The notes under the pieces were generated by a model. The model had not been told where the DNA came from. It made no database searches and was given only the letters and a program-made list of their open reading frames with translations. The position numbers and the translations under genes were made by a program. Positions 1-11,274 of a DNA stretch of 14,866 bases are shown in pieces. The DNA comes from Polyrhizophydium stewartii (lineage: Eukaryota > Chytridiomycota > Chytridiomycetes > Rhizophydiales), in assembly GCA_027604665.1 (NCBI GenBank), contig JADGIZ010000372.1, forward strand, positions 1 to 14,866, given 5' to 3'. Numbering within the stretch: the first letter of the stretch is position 1; every line of letters begins with the position of its first letter.

Positions 1-470
1 GGCGCGCAGCGCGTGCGTGCGCGCGGCGGCGGCGGCATGCGCGGCCGCCAGCGCGCTGCGTGCGTGTCCGATCCAGAGCGTGCGTGTCCGAGCCAGAGCG
101 TGTCCGAGTTCGAGCGCGAGTTCGAGCCCGAGGCCGCGCCCGAGGCAGAGCGTCAGCGCCCGCGGCAGCGTGCCGGACGATCCGGCGCCAGCGACGCCCG
201 GGGCGCCTGCGCCTGCGTGCGCGCGCGGCTGCGTGAACAGCGCCGCTATCACGTCGAGCATCTCCAGGTGTCGGCGACGGCGGCAACAAGAAACCCGCCG
301 CCAGTGGCTTTTATCGGGCGCCATCCCCGCCAATCGGCATTCGCCGCCCGGCCGAGCCGCCTCGGCGGGCGGGGGACTGTTGGCGGGCGGAGGCGGGCGC
401 AGATGCGGGCCGCGGAAGCAGCCGGCCCCGCCCGGCCGCGCCGGCCCGCCCCTCGATCCGCGGCTCGGGC
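1..470. other. GC-rich 3' flank of the K+ channel gene, no gene seen
   Basis: This stretch lies downstream of the channel stop codon (minus strand). It is extremely GC-rich and open in several frames on both strands, but the translations are Arg/Pro/Ala-rich with no recognisable domain, so I read them as composition artefacts. It holds a short tandem repeat (61-116). I see no tRNA, rRNA or convincing polyadenylation signal. The window edge may cut a neighbouring gene. Confidence 0.5.
61..116. repeat. 20-bp tandem repeat, two copies plus a partial third
   Basis: Positions 61-80 and 81-100 are two 20-bp copies that differ at one base (tgcgtgtccgatccagagcg, then g for t at the 12th base). A shortened third copy (tgtccgagttcgagcg) follows at 101-116, and the gttcgagcg-like end recurs just downstream. 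It lies outside any supported gene and looks like a local slippage-type minisatellite. Confidence 0.7.
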
Positions 471-2828
471 TCACGGCTTGGATCGCCGCCTGACCACGCT
501 CTCGGACGCCACCACAGCCCCCTCGGCCGGCCCGCCGTGCCGCGGCAACGAGCCTGTGCCGCTGTGGCGGCCGTCGGCGCCTGCAACGCTGCCCGGCTCG
601 GCGGGCGGGGCCTCCACCGCGCTCGGGCGCGGGCTCGGCGGCATCGCGGCCTTGGACCCGCGTCGCCTGAGGGTGCGTTCTCGCCGCCTGCGCTCCCGCG
701 CCTCCATCCTCGAGACGACCTTCTGGTTCATCTTGCCAAACTTGTGGCCGACCTTCTTGCCGATCTGGTTCACAAAGTACGTAAACGTCGCAATCTGCTC
801 CTTCGGCAGTCAGCACGGATTCCTGATAGCAGCGGCAACACCACAACCACTCTCTCTGCATGCCGGCTCGCCGTGCGAACCAACTCACGGCGTTAAAGAC
901 AAAGATGTACCAGAACTCGACCGCCCATGGCCGCTTGGGAACCAGGTCCCCAAAGCCAATGCTCGTCATGGTCACAAAACAAAAGTAGAGCGAGTCCGTG
1001 TACGACCACGAGTCCTCGAGCCACATGAACAAGAGCGCGCCAAGGAACCACCACGCAGTCAAGTACAGCACCACGCGCCAGACCTTGAGCCGCGAGAGTA
1101 TCTTGCTTTCAATCTTGTTCCGCGCCGCACCGCCGCTGCCGCTGGAATCCGACCGCTCCGAGACGCCCGTCGGCACCCGCGCAACCGCGACAACGTCAGA
1201 CGCACTTCGGTCCGTGTCCTTCTTGTCAAGAGGCGGACCCAGCGTGTCGGTCGACGCAGTTGCATCGAGCCCCTGCGACTCGGACTTTTTGAGCCGGCCG
1301 CGATCCTCACGCCGCGTCGCGCACCGCGCCATGCGGCGCTTGGCTTTGCAGATGTTTCTGCGTGCGTGGTAGTTGGCGTGCTCGACCACACGATCCTCAA
1401 AAGCCATGATGTAGAAGCCAATGATGCCCAGACCCAGGATCGAGTAGGCCATGAAGAACAGACGGCTCTTCAGCGTCACTGGCACAATGTTGCCGTATCC
1501 TGCAAGCCAGCGAGCGACAAACGTCAGTGCTTATCGCGCATTATCGATCATCCTTCCCCACCGGGCAGCGACGCGTCGGAACGGCGGGCCGACCAGGGCA
1601 TCCACCAACCAATCGTGAGCAGCGACGCAAAGATGAACTGAGATGCAGCCTCAAACTCCCAACCCTCGAGCGCGACCATGGTAAAGCTTCCAATAACGGC
1701 ATAGCTGGCCCCATAGCGTCCAGCGTCAGCATGGTGTGATCGCGCGGAAGCACCATCTTCTATACACAAACAGAGCCAAACCCACAAGAACACCAGAAGC
1801 GAGGCGTATCCGAGTTTGCGCTGCTCGCGCGACAGCTCCTTGATGTTTCGCCGCTTGATGGCGTCGATGCCGTAAAAGTACACACACACCGCTCCCGTGA
1901 TGATTGAGCTTGTCAAGGCAGTCAAGCCGTTTGATGCGGTGTACTGGTGGCTTGGCATGTCGGTCCGCAAGAACTGGAGCACAGACAAGACCATCATGAC
2001 AACTGGCCATGCCCCATGTCAGAATACCCCCAAGCTCGTCCGTTCGGCACGATGCGAGCCAAGATGCGAGCCACCTTGCCTTGTCCGATCGAGAATACAA
2101 AAGCAAGCACGGACGTCCACTTGATTTCCATTTCGGTTGCCCGCACGCGGTTGGCGATCTGCACGGCGATCGAGAACGCCAGGGCGACAATCAGAAGCGT
2201 CTTGACCTTGTCGTTGTACTGCACGGCGCCCTTGTATCCGAAACGCGTCGACTCGTTGGCATCGACCAGCCAGTGGACGTTGGTCATGGCACGGATGAGC
2301 TGGAAGCAGCACACGAGCGACAGAGAGAGACCTGCGCGTTGAAAGCGCGATGTGTCGCAGCAGTCACGCCGACGCCGCTTGTCAGCGGTCATGCCACCAC
2401 GAGCATCGTGCCGTGGATCCTTGCGTGTGTTTGTGGCGCGCGCGTCTCCATGCAAGAGCGCGACACGACTCACCGTAGAACCACGGCTGGATGGAGACAC
2501 ATGGCCCTTCTGGCTTGTTGTGCTCAATGTCCGGTGGTCCTCCGAGCGGCGTGCCAGCCTCAATGTCGTCGAAGCCAAGCGACCACAGCGACGAGACCTT
2601 GGACGTCAACGATCGAGGTAGAGTGCTTGGCATGCTCGGTGTTACTGGCGACCCGTCGAGCGAGCTGCTCCGCCTTGTCCTGACGGCTGCTGCCGCTGCC
2701 GCTGCTTTCCTGCCGAGCCATTTCAGCGCTCTCACGGCTGCGCGCGCCATGCGTGGATGAATGAATGAGTCTGTGTGTGGATTCGGCGGTAAACCCGGTT
2801 TATCGCTCGCGCCGGCCTCATCCACCAT
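471..2828 (-). CDS. TOK1: TOK-type outward-rectifier two-pore potassium channel
   Basis: Plasma-membrane K+ channel of the fungal 8-helix, two-pore-loop family; TOK1 relatives release K+ on depolarisation. Model: complement join 471-794, 889-1499, 1610-1704, 1768-2002, 2080-2331, 2474-2828; all phases agree and give 623 aa, close to yeast TOK1 (691 aa). Helices lie at roughly residues 116-134, 162-181, 192-212, 227-246, 269-293, 326-346, 455-474 and 508-526. Pore loop 1 carries the filter TIGYGN (311-316), pore loop 2 TSIGFGDL (491-498). A charged cytosolic linker (about 348-445) separates helices 6 and 7, and the tail is Arg/Lys-rich (RMEARERRRRE). The ATG at 2828 opens the frame; an in-frame ATG at 2750 is an alternative. 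The second intron (2003-2079) needs a GC donor. Family call is firm; exact function in this organism is inferred. Confidence 0.9.
1500..1609 (-). other. Intron splitting the first K+ selectivity filter
   Basis: Exon 4 ends ACG ATT G and exon 5 starts GA TAC GGC, so the phase-1 intron falls inside the codon of the first filter glycine of TIGYGN. The donor is GTTGGT, the branch CTGAC and the acceptor TTGCAG; length 110 nt. Confidence 0.85.
2003..2079 (-). other. GC-AG intron in the TOK-type channel gene
   Basis: Reading on the minus strand, exon 2 ends GGACAAG, the intron begins GCAAGG and ends GGCCAG, with CTGAC upstream of the acceptor. This junction restores an uninterrupted third helix (SIGQVVMMVLSVLQFL). 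The only nearby GT donor (start about 2074) is in the wrong phase for this acceptor. Confidence 0.7.
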
Positions 2829-2948
2829 CGCCCAAACGCGCTACAGCCAACTACGGCAAATGAACCGATTGCAACAACAGCAACAGCAACAATACAGAAA
2901 CAAAAGGCGGCTTATGCAAGCCGGCTAACCACGGGCAGCCAGTCCAGC
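2829..2948. promoter_or_regulatory. Intergenic spacer: 3' end of the CNB gene and upstream region of the channel gene
   Basis: Only 120 bp separate the stop of the CNB gene from the channel ATG, both on the minus strand. It is noticeably AT-richer than its surroundings and contains a CAA/CAG run at about 2872-2895 (TTG/CTG-rich on the coding strand). I see no canonical TATA box or AATAAA; the spacer must hold the end of one transcript and the promoter of the next. Confidence 0.45.
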
Positions 2949-5900
2949 TCATGGCTCCTGGCCAAGCGGATTGATGCCGATCTTGGGCTGCGCGGCATGG
3001 TGCTTGGCGTTCTCCGCACGATCGCGCTCCATCTCCAGTGTGAGCTTGCGCGAGATCACGTCCTCCTCGACCGCCCGCCAGCCGTTGCTGGTGAGATACT
3101 TCTCCTGCATCTCACGCAGCTTGAGCTCGGACGGGTACTGCTTGAGCTCAAATGCCATCATCTGCTCAATAACCTCTGTGGGCAGCAAGTCGAGCAGATC
3201 CTTGCGCGGCAGCATGGCGCACTCGACATTGTCGACGGACACGATCGTGTACTGGTTGTTGGGCGGGCGGACAGGCGGCCAGAACGTGAACGGGTTGCGC
3301 GACCCGGGCAGGAGGCCGGTACCGAGAAGCGCGCCCGGGCCTGCGTTGCTGGCGCCAAAAAGAGCGGGGATACCCGGGCTCAGCGGCGACGCGAGGTTCG
3401 TGGACGATGGTGTCGGATACAGCGACGCCATGCTCTTGATGAACGACCGCTCGACTTGCTCGCGGCCGAGTTGCGGGAAAAAGTCGCCCGTGTGCAGCTC
3501 GCCAACGTCGCATGGGTCGTAAACCATCTCGTCGACTTCTGGCTGCAGCTTCTGACCCTTGAAGGGTTGCAGCTGCGGGAAGCAAAGACTGTCAGCTGCG
3601 CATGTGCGGCCAACTCGCCGTTCGCTGCAGGACAATCCTTACGCTGTACTTGTGCTTGAGCTCGCGCGACGAGCCGACGAGCGTCTTGACAAACGGCAGT
3701 TGATACATGATGCGGCATTTTCCCTTGACGATGAAGAAGATGTTGACGCCCACGTCGCCCGCGAGGCTGATGCTTGCCTCGGACAGGAACCTGCGCACCA
3801 TGCTGGCGTAGGCAGTCAGTGCGCCAGCGCTCCACCAAGACAGAGTCGCACATGACGGCCGACCGACAGAGAACACACCAGCGCTGGCTGAGCTGCACGA
3901 GCAGCGGCCGGGACACCTTGGCAAACAGCGGCAGCGACGCCAGCACGTCGACCTGGTAGGACTCGAACGACTTGGCCTCCTTCATGACGGTGAACCAGTC
4001 GGATCTGTCGAGGGCGACGAGCTCGCTGCGCACGACGCACGAGACAGAGAAGGTGCGCAGGCCCGTGGCGCCGGTGAACTCGCCGATGGACTGGCCGACG
4101 CGGAAGGTGGCGACGGTGGCATCCTTGCGCAAGTTGAGCGCCGGGCCTTGCACAATGTGGTGCTGCGCGCACTCGCCAAGGAGCACGACATACAGCGACT
4201 CTGCGCGCTGGCCCTCGCGGATCAGGCGAGTGCCTGCCTCGTGGGTCTCGGCGCGGCAGCGGGCGAGGAGCTTGTTGCGGATCTGCGTTTCGCAGAGGTG
4301 TGAGTCCTTGGGAGCCTCCAAAACACGAGCAGATCAGGCATGACCCACCGTCGGTGGCAGTCTCGCAAAGCACGGCGCGCCTCCAACGATCTGGTCGAGC
4401 AGGTCCGTGTCCTTTTCCTCGCGCAGGTCGGGCGAGATGGCCAGGATTCGCTTGACCCTGATGGCGCCGGCGAGGTCTTCGGGCGACTCGCACCGCATCT
4501 TTGCCGCAACCTCGGGAGATGTGAGGTCGACCGACTTTGGAGGCTGCGGCGGCAGCAGCGGGTCAAGCAGGCTGACACGCGAGGCGGCCTGGTCCGTGAG
4601 GACGCGGTCAACCTCGGCGATCTTGATGGCGTTGAGTACGCCGCGGATGGAGTACAGCCAGCGGAACATCCACGGGTTGATATCCTTGGGGATGTGGAAG
4701 CCACCAGACAGAACAGACGGGTCGGCAGAGGACTTGTCGATCTTGGGAGCTCGCATCTCGCCCGCATCAACGTCGAGGACCTCGAGCATGGGCGGCTCGA
4801 GCAGCGGCCGCTCGAGTACTGGCTTGGCCTGTTCTTCGCTCTGATCTTCGTCCTCGGCAACAATCTCTGGACGGCTGACGCTCTCGGAGAGTGTCTCTGT
4901 CGATCTTCCCTTGACGCTGGATGCGGAGCGGTACAGGGGCGACGAACGCAGCCCACCGCGCTTTTTGTGGTGCGTGCCGTGCATCGGGAGGGAGTCAGTG
5001 AGGGACCCGCGCCGCAGACCAAGACCTCCGGCAGGATCGATGCTGAGCCGCCGGCGAGGGCCGGGCAGTGTGGCGGCAGCAGAGTCGCCAGGCGCTAATG
5101 TTGCGGCGGCTCCTGTGTGCGATCCGAGCGAGGGTAGATGTGCGCCAAAGCCGACCGAATCGTCGTTTGTCAGATCATGCGCCAGACTCAGAGCCTTGCG
5201 TGACGTTGCATGCCGCGCCAACGGCGCGCGGGAGGCAGCCGCAGGTGGTGGTCCTGCAACGTTGTCGTGATCGTGATCTTGGTCGCGGCTGTGCTCGCCG
5301 CCATGGCCGCGATCGTGCTTATGGTCATGATCATGGCCGTGGTCGAAATGCTGGCTCAAATCGTGGCCATTGATTCGTTCATGGTCCAGGTCCGATCCAG
5401 ACGCGGGATGCGCCGATTGGCGCTCGAGCTTCGGCGCAAGCGACTGCCTGCGCCCTGCTGGTCCCGCGGCAGGCTGGCCAAGACTGGTGTTGATCTTGAG
5501 ACCGAGCGAGGCGCGGGCACGTCTGCTAGCCAGCGGCGACGTCCCGAGCCCCGGAGATGTCCCTGAGCGCGACGGAGTGCCGTGGAGAGCTCCAGATGGG
5601 TCGCCGGCCCTGTGCGGGTCCTCGGAGTGGCTGGAAGCGGGCATGCCCGAAGTGAGCGAATGCCGTGTCTTGGTGCTTGAGCCGCTTGCTGCAAGGCTGT
5701 CTGGCTCGTCGTCTTCGACGAGGATTGTGCCGATATGCCCTGGCGGGAAAAGGCTGTGGTGGTGTGGGTTGGATGGCGCAGACGCCTTTCCGTCTGGTAC
5801 AGGATCGCCGCTGGCGTTGGGCTCGCTGTCCTCGGACGAGTGGTGGTGATGATGATGATGGTAGTGGTGATGGTGGTGGTGGTGGTGATGACGGTGGTGG

Positions 5901-6643
5901 TGGTGGTGGCGGTGCTCGTCGCCTGTATCATCGCCGCGACTCTGCAGGCGACTGTTTGGCTGGTGCAGGGGCGGGAGTGGCTCACTACGGCTGCGCGAAT
6001 GGGACGATCGTTCTCTGACGAGATCTGTTGCTCCGTGATGCTCGCGGTGATGGCAATCGCGGCGGCCGTGATGATCGTGATGGTTGTGATGATCGTCATG
6101 GCAGTGGTGGTCGTGGTGGTGGAGGTCGGAGGGATCATATGCGATGCCGAGCGAGGCGCAGCGCAGGCGGTGCGGAACGGCGTCGGGCAGGTCGGGCAGC
6201 AGTGATGCTCGGCCGGCGACGATGGCGGTCATGTCCTTGTCGCGCAGCACGGGGGCGACGCCCTCATCCCAGAAGCGGTGGCGGCCCTCGAGCACGGCGC
6301 CGGCGAGCGTGCGATGCGGCACAGGCGGGCGGACGAGGGTGACGGGACCCGCGCGCGGCACTTCAGGCGGCGCGACGTGGACGAGGCCCTGATACGCGGC
6401 CGCGAGCTGCCGCACGCGCGGGCCTCGCACGGCGCTTGCGGCGGGCAGCGCGTGCGGCTCGTCGAGCTCGCGCGCGCGTGCTGCAGCCGCGGCGGCGGCG
6501 GCCGACAGCGCCGTGATCTCGGCCGCCGTGCGCGGCGGCGCCAGCGGCGGCAGATGCGGCGCCAGATGCGGCGACTGCGGCTGTGGCGGCTGCGGCGGCG
6601 GCGGCGGCTGCGGCTGCGACTGCGACTGCGGCGGCTCGCGCAT
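2949..6643 (-). CDS. Cyclic-nucleotide-binding-domain protein with His-rich N-terminal region
   Basis: Likely intracellular regulatory protein; no membrane segment or kinase domain is visible. Model: complement join 2949-3572, 3643-3802, 3879-4282, 4349-6643; phases agree, 1160 aa. Residues 1-20 are Gln/Ser/Pro-rich, three His-rich tracts lie near 174-202, 244-268 and 431-461, and three RRxS motifs at S401, S534 and S547. CNB1 spans about 748-870 (EAGTRLIREG, SLYVVLLGE, then SIGEFTGATGLRTFSV as a diverged phosphate-binding cassette). CNB2 spans about 876-1095 (FFIVKGKCRIMY, GELHTGDFF, later TIVSVDNVECAML) with a long insertion at 986-1060. A charged helical, probably coiled-coil tail follows (1090-1150). 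Similar tandem-CNB proteins such as CNBD2 occur in flagellated eukaryotes, but I cannot prove orthology. The start at 6643 is the first ATG that avoids running into the ELG1 gene. Ligand binding is doubtful. Confidence 0.82.
5003..5452 (-). other. Cluster of three PKA-type phosphorylation motifs in the CNB protein
   Basis: Three RRxS-hydrophobic motifs sit within 150 residues: GRRQSLA (S401, codon 5441-5443), RRRLSID (S534, codon 5042-5044) and LRRGSLTD (S547, codon 5003-5005). RRxS followed by a hydrophobic residue is the established consensus for cAMP-dependent protein kinase. The motifs are read directly; phosphorylation is inferred. Confidence 0.6.
5262..5352 (-). repeat. His/Asp-rich tract in the CNB protein, third cluster
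   Basis: The minus-strand frame reads FDHGHDHDHKHDRGHGGEH followed by further Asp-His pairs (about residues 431-461). Built from alternating GAC/GAT and CAT/CAC codons, it is a hexanucleotide-like repeat within the coding exon. Confidence 0.8.
5841..5914 (-). repeat. CAC/CAT codon tract encoding poly-histidine
   Basis: On the minus strand this run of CAC and CAT codons encodes an almost pure His tract (about residues 244-268, interrupted by single Arg and Tyr). The mix of two codons suggests either selection for histidine or an aged trinucleotide repeat. Confidence 0.85.
6037..6123 (-). repeat. His/Asp-rich tract in the CNB protein, first cluster
   Basis: The minus-strand frame reads LHHHDHHCHDDHH, NHHDHHG and CHHREHHG segments (about residues 174-202). 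The His/Asp/Cys pattern resembles flexible metal-binding loops of zinc and nickel handling proteins; binding itself is inferred. Confidence 0.8.
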
Positions 6644-6701
6644 GGCGCGCGGCGGCGCGTCTGGGGGAGAAACTCGAGCTTGCCGCGGCCCGCGGGCGAC
6701 G
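6644..6701. promoter_or_regulatory. Compact divergent spacer between the CNB and ELG1 genes
   Basis: If both chosen ATGs are right, 58 GC-rich bases separate the two divergent coding regions and must contain or overlap both 5' leaders. No TATA-like element is seen. The true start of either gene could lie further inside, for example an in-frame ATG at about 7101 for ELG1, which would widen the spacer. Confidence 0.4.
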
Positions 6702-9700
6702 ATGCCGCGAGCAGCCCCCGCACCCGCACCGGCACCCGCATCCGCCGCTACCTTTGTCGACTCAGAGGACGCCGCAGACGCCGCGCTGCTGCTTCCGGTG
6801 CCTGCTGCTGTAGCGCTTTCGCAGCCGCAGGTGCCAGCGGGGCAAGCAGCGGCTGACGCCGCAGACGCCGGCCGTGCTTCGGACACGCCTGGCACTGCCG
6901 GCGGCGACGCTGCGGCCGCTAGCGCTGCGCTGTCGCCGTCACCGTCAGCCGCCACTGCCCGCCTGCCGCCCGCATCCCATCCGCTCGCACGAGCACTCGC
7001 CGCCGCGACTGCTGCCGCCCGCAAGCACCCCCAGCCCCAGCGACAGGGCAGCGCCGTCACTGCAAAGCCCAAGCAGTCCGGACAGCGCTCCCTGCCGACC
7101 ATGCTCCAGCCGCCGACGACCCGCAAGAACCAGGAGCCGCAGCAGCCTCCGCAGCCCTCTGCAGCCGGTGCCAGCGATCCGCATGCTCCAGCGATACCCC
7201 CAGAGCTCCCTGCAGTGCCGCCAGCGTTCGCTGCGACGCCCGATGGAGAGCCGTCCGAACCCGCCGATGGGCGACGTTCCCAACGCGGAGCAGCCGTCAC
7301 CGCCCGCGCTCGCCTCGCCCAGACGCTGTCGGCCCCGGCGCTGCTCGTCAAGCCCACCGACGCACCTTCCTCCTCCTCCTCCGCCCCGCCATCGCGGCCA
7401 CCGCGGCCGGCTCGTGCGGCCAAGGCTGCTGCCGCACCGCAGCCCGATCTTGATTCGGGCGACCCAGCTTCGGCGTCCTCCAAGCCCAGACTGTCTCTGC
7501 GGCTATTTGTCAAGCCGCAGCCACCCGAGCCTTCTGAGCAGGCTGATGCCACCACCGCGAACCCTGGCGACACGCCGCAGCCTGCCGACTCGACCGCCAT
7601 CTCACACCCCGCACAGACCGAGCCGGATCTCGCCGATGCGCTCGGCGCCAGCGACGACGACAAGCGTGCCCGAAAGCTGCTCGAGGAACGGCTGCGGCTG
7701 CGCCAGCAGATCCACGACAGCCAGCGCGTGACGCTCGAGTTCTCAAAGGGCAAGACTGCGCATCCGTTCTTTGCCTTGGGGAAGAGCAAGGCGGCCGTTG
7801 CAGCATCGTCGGACGCGATGCAGGTTGCTGCACAGAGTACCCCGGCGACCGACGCCTCTGCGCAGGCACCGACTGCAATGGCAGTCGAGGCACCGCAAGA
7901 ACAGAATCCGCAAGGATCCGATGCCGTGGCACCACAAGCTGCCCCGACGACAGCGGCTCCAGATGCTCCCTGGCCGGGCAGAGATCTGGCGCACGTGGGT
8001 CTCGTCCGCAAAGAAGCGCAAGTTGTGCAGCCGCGCTTCTTCATCCGCGCGGTATCGCCGGTTCAAACGCCTTCCTTGAGCGACTTCTTTGCAGCACAGA
8101 GACAGGCAGCGCATCGGCGCACTGCCGACAGCCAGGCGGACAGCCGCGATGCGCTGATCCTCGCACCCGATGCAAGTCGACCGCAGGCGAATCAGACCCG
8201 GCGTGAATGCATCGACGAGCTACGGCGTACACATGCACAAGATCTGGCCGTTGGAGCGATGCGGCGGCTCGTTCGGCTCGCGTACAAAGCAGATGCCGCT
8301 GATGCCGCACCAGGCGAATCGACAGCAGATCCGCAGGCCGACGTTGAGGCGTGGGCACAGAAGCATCGTCCAAGTCGTGCCGGGCATGTTCTCGGCGTAT
8401 CAGGCGAGAGAACAGCACGCCGTCTTGCTGCATGGCTCGCTGCATGGCGGCCGCGACACCTGGCAGCGATGCGCGACGGATCAGAGTTAGGCGGGGATTC
8501 GGCGGCCGTGGTTGGCAATGGGAAGCGGCCGCGCCAGCCGCGCGCGGCGGCGACAAAGCGACTGCGCTCAGGACAGACGTCAAAGCGAAGGCGCAGCCGC
8601 AGTCGGAGCAGAGGCCACCGAGATCGCCACGACGACTCTGAGAGCGATGTGTTTGACTACGGCCAAGACTACGATGACGGAGACGCGTTTATGCCTGATG
8701 CGCCGCGCACTGATGGCGAACACGCTGATCCGCAAGAGGAAGACGACGGCCGCTTCAGCGACGCGAGCACAGACACTGATGACGCGGTAGATGCCATTGA
8801 CGAATCTCCGATCACGGCGCCGTTCTGCGTGGTTGTCGGGCCGACCGGGTGCGGCAAGTCGGCGCTGGTGCATGCCGCGGCGGCCTCGGCTGGGTTCCGC
8901 GTCGTCGAGGTCAATGCCAGCCAGCGCCGCACGGGCAAAGACGTGCTTGCGGTGCTCGGCGAGGCGGCGCTAAGCCATGGCGTGCGGTCGCAGGCGAGCA
9001 TCGGCGGTGCGACGGGACCGGGTCTCAGCAGCGTCGAGTCGGTCGCGGCTCTCCCGCAGCCTCCGCCTGCCGCCAAGGCGGGCAAGGCGGGCAAGGTGTC
9101 TGCCAGCGATGCGATGCGGGCTTTGTTTGGCGGCTCCAAGCGAGCGCAAGCGAACGCACAACCTGTGCATGACGCTGCTTCGGACACTGACGCGCATCTC
9201 GATATCGAGGGCGTCGAAGGCAACACGGGCGACAAGAGCGACGCGATGGATGTGGACCGACCTGCTGTTGCGCCGCCAACGGATGCTGGGCAGGCTGCAC
9301 CAACGGCTGTACCTGCTGCGACGGCCAAAGCTCCTGCGACACGGACGCTGCTCGTTGTGGAAGACGCCGACGTGGTGCTCGACGACGACCGCGGGTTCTG
9401 GGCCAGCATCGGCTCGCTTGCCGAGACGACCCGAGCGCCGATCGTGTTAACCTGCACTGGTGGGAGACGTCGTCGAGTCGAGCTCCATGCCTGATTGTGC
9501 TGACGCTGCTCGGCCCGGCTATCGCAGAGATGCCGCTGACGCTTCAGAACCCGGCGATGCCGGTACACCTTGTCGCGCCGCTGGCCGCCGCATTTGCGTG
9601 CGTCGAGACCAAGGCAGCGACGCCTCGCGAGATGGCCTTGTATATGCATCTGGTCGCGCTCATTGAAGCGCGGGTGGCAGTCGACGTTGCGCAGCTCGAG

Positions 9701-10744
9701 TCTTGGTGCGCGGTGCTTGGTTCCAACGTGTCGATTCCGCGCGTGCTCGGATCTCTTCAAGTATGGGCAGCCCGGCTGCGATCCCGCGAAGCAAGGGCGG
9801 ACGCGCATTACCCGATCGCTGCGCTTTCCTGCACGCAGATAGCCACGGCACCGGCAGCAGCATCTTATAAGACCGGCTCGGGCCGGCGGTCGATGCTGAA
9901 GTGCGTCGCGGGTTGGGCACTTGCGATGGACGCGGCCTCGGCGAGCGACGTGATGCGGACGCGCGAGTGGGATGCGTTCATGTCCCTCGAACCAGAGTGC
10001 ACACTCGACGCCGCTGCGCTCGTCGAGACGCCGTTCGCGCAGGTGCAGGCCCGGCGCATGCTTGTGCATCCGCCGTTCGCAGCGATCGGCGACTCGCTCG
10101 CGGCTCGTGGGTTCACAGACGCTTATGGCACGCTTGCGGCGACCCGTGATGCGGCTGCCGAGACGCTCTTGGCGCGGGCGAGACGCGATGCGCCAGTCGA
10201 TGATGCGGCCGCCACTGCTGCGGCGGCCGCTGCCGAAGCGGCGGTCAATGCGGCCTCTCGCCGCGGAGTTCTTGTTGCGGCGGGGCTTGTGGATCCGGTG
10301 ACGGCGCATACGCGGCCCGCGTGCGTGTGGACGCTCATGTCGCCGTGGGCAGTCGATCTGTGCGAGACGGATCTGGCCGCGCGCGAGGCGTTCGAGGCAC
10401 GGCGTGTACGCGCGACAGCCGTTGCTGCCGCTGCACCGGCTGGAGCTGCAAGGCGCTCCGAGGCGATATCGACAGCCGCCGCGGCGCTGACCGCCGCGCG
10501 TGCTACAAGCGACTCGGAGGAGGACGTGCCCGGTGTCCAGCTCATCCGCAACGACAATGGCGACGATGATGATGACGACGACTTTGAGCCGTTCCAGCGC
10601 CGCCGCCCGACACGGTCGGCCGCCCGCGCGGCAGCGGCCGCGATCGCATCCATGACACCAGTGACGTTCATTAGCCACTTTGAGCGGCTTGTGACCGCTG
10701 ACCAGATGCGGGCCGTGGTCGACAGCATCCGGATGCATCAATAA
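6702..10744 (+). CDS. ELG1: Elg1/ATAD5-type RFC-like AAA+ protein (PCNA unloader)
   Basis: Large subunit of the alternative clamp-loader complex with Rfc2-5, which removes PCNA from chromatin after replication. Model: join 6702-9459, 9528-10744; the phase-1 intron (GTGGGA ... CGCAG, CTGAC branch) joins VLTCT to EMPLTLQNP and gives 1324 aa. Order: disordered Ala/Pro/Gln-rich N-terminus (1-440); PIP-like TPSLSDFF (456-463); WAQKHRPSRAGHVLG (551 onward), the family's W-x-x-K-x-x-P block; basic RS-rich nuclear signal (about 608-640); acidic patch; Walker A GPTGCGKS (713-720) followed by VVEVNASQRRTGKDV; a long insertion; Walker B-like LLVVEDAD (883-890) with GFWASI and PIVLTCT; then a C-terminal helical region ending in an Asp-rich patch. 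These blocks separate it from Rfc1, Rad24 and Ctf18, which lack the NxSxRRxGKDV pattern. Family assignment is strong; the exact start is not. Confidence 0.9.
8064..8090 (+). other. PIP-box-like motif in the ELG1 protein
   Basis: Residues 455-463 read QTPSLSDFF. With the aromatic pair as positions 7 and 8 the motif is T-x-x-L-x-x-F-F, that is a PCNA-interacting peptide lacking the canonical first Gln (a Gln sits one residue earlier). Its location, just before the conserved AAA+ part, fits a clamp-contacting segment. Binding is inferred. Confidence 0.5.
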
Positions 10745-10745
10745 A
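10740..10745 (+). terminator. AATAAA polyadenylation-like signal overlapping the ELG1 stop
   Basis: The hexamer AATAAA spans the final Gln codon, the TAA stop and one base after it. A second, weaker ATAAAC-like element lies near 10784. In such a tight convergent gap, either could position the ELG1 mRNA end. Confidence 0.4.
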
Positions 10746-10852
10746 CCCCACACACACCGGCCCCGACCCACTCTGACCGAGCCCATAAACAAATCCTTCT
10801 TCTCGAGTGGTTTAATTATGGCCCCTGCCCCGTCTTCGCTTGGGACCTTGTT
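10745..10852. other. Convergent intergenic spacer
   Basis: 108 bp between the ELG1 stop and the stop of the opposing ZZ/EF-hand gene. It is relatively AT-rich, with TTTAATTA at about 10811-10818 (TAATTAAA on the minus strand), which may serve the minus-strand transcript end. No other feature is seen. Confidence 0.4.
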
Positions 10853-11242
10853 TCAAAACACGGATCCAAGGCACTCGAACCAGGCCAAGATGTTCGTGTC
10901 GAGCTCCACGACGGCGCGGAACTCGTCAAAAGTCAAGAGGTCGCGATCCAGCGCGCCGACCGACGCAAACGTGCGGTTGACCATCTCCTCAATCGCATCC
11001 TGCGACATGGCCTCCATGATGGGAAAGTGTTCCTGGTGGTCTACCGACGCGGCGCGCATCGACGTTGTCGGGGTGGTCGCTGCACCGTTGCTGCAGTGTC
11101 AGCCAAAACGAGCCCAGCAGTGCGCTTTGTGCAACTCTGCAAAGGCTGCCGAATGACGCACCAGAATGCACATCAAACGAAACCGAGCGACGGTTTTGGA
11201 AAGACCGGGATCTGGGCTGCGTGGCATGCGGTTGCTGCTGCT

Positions 11243-11274
<32 letters not shown>
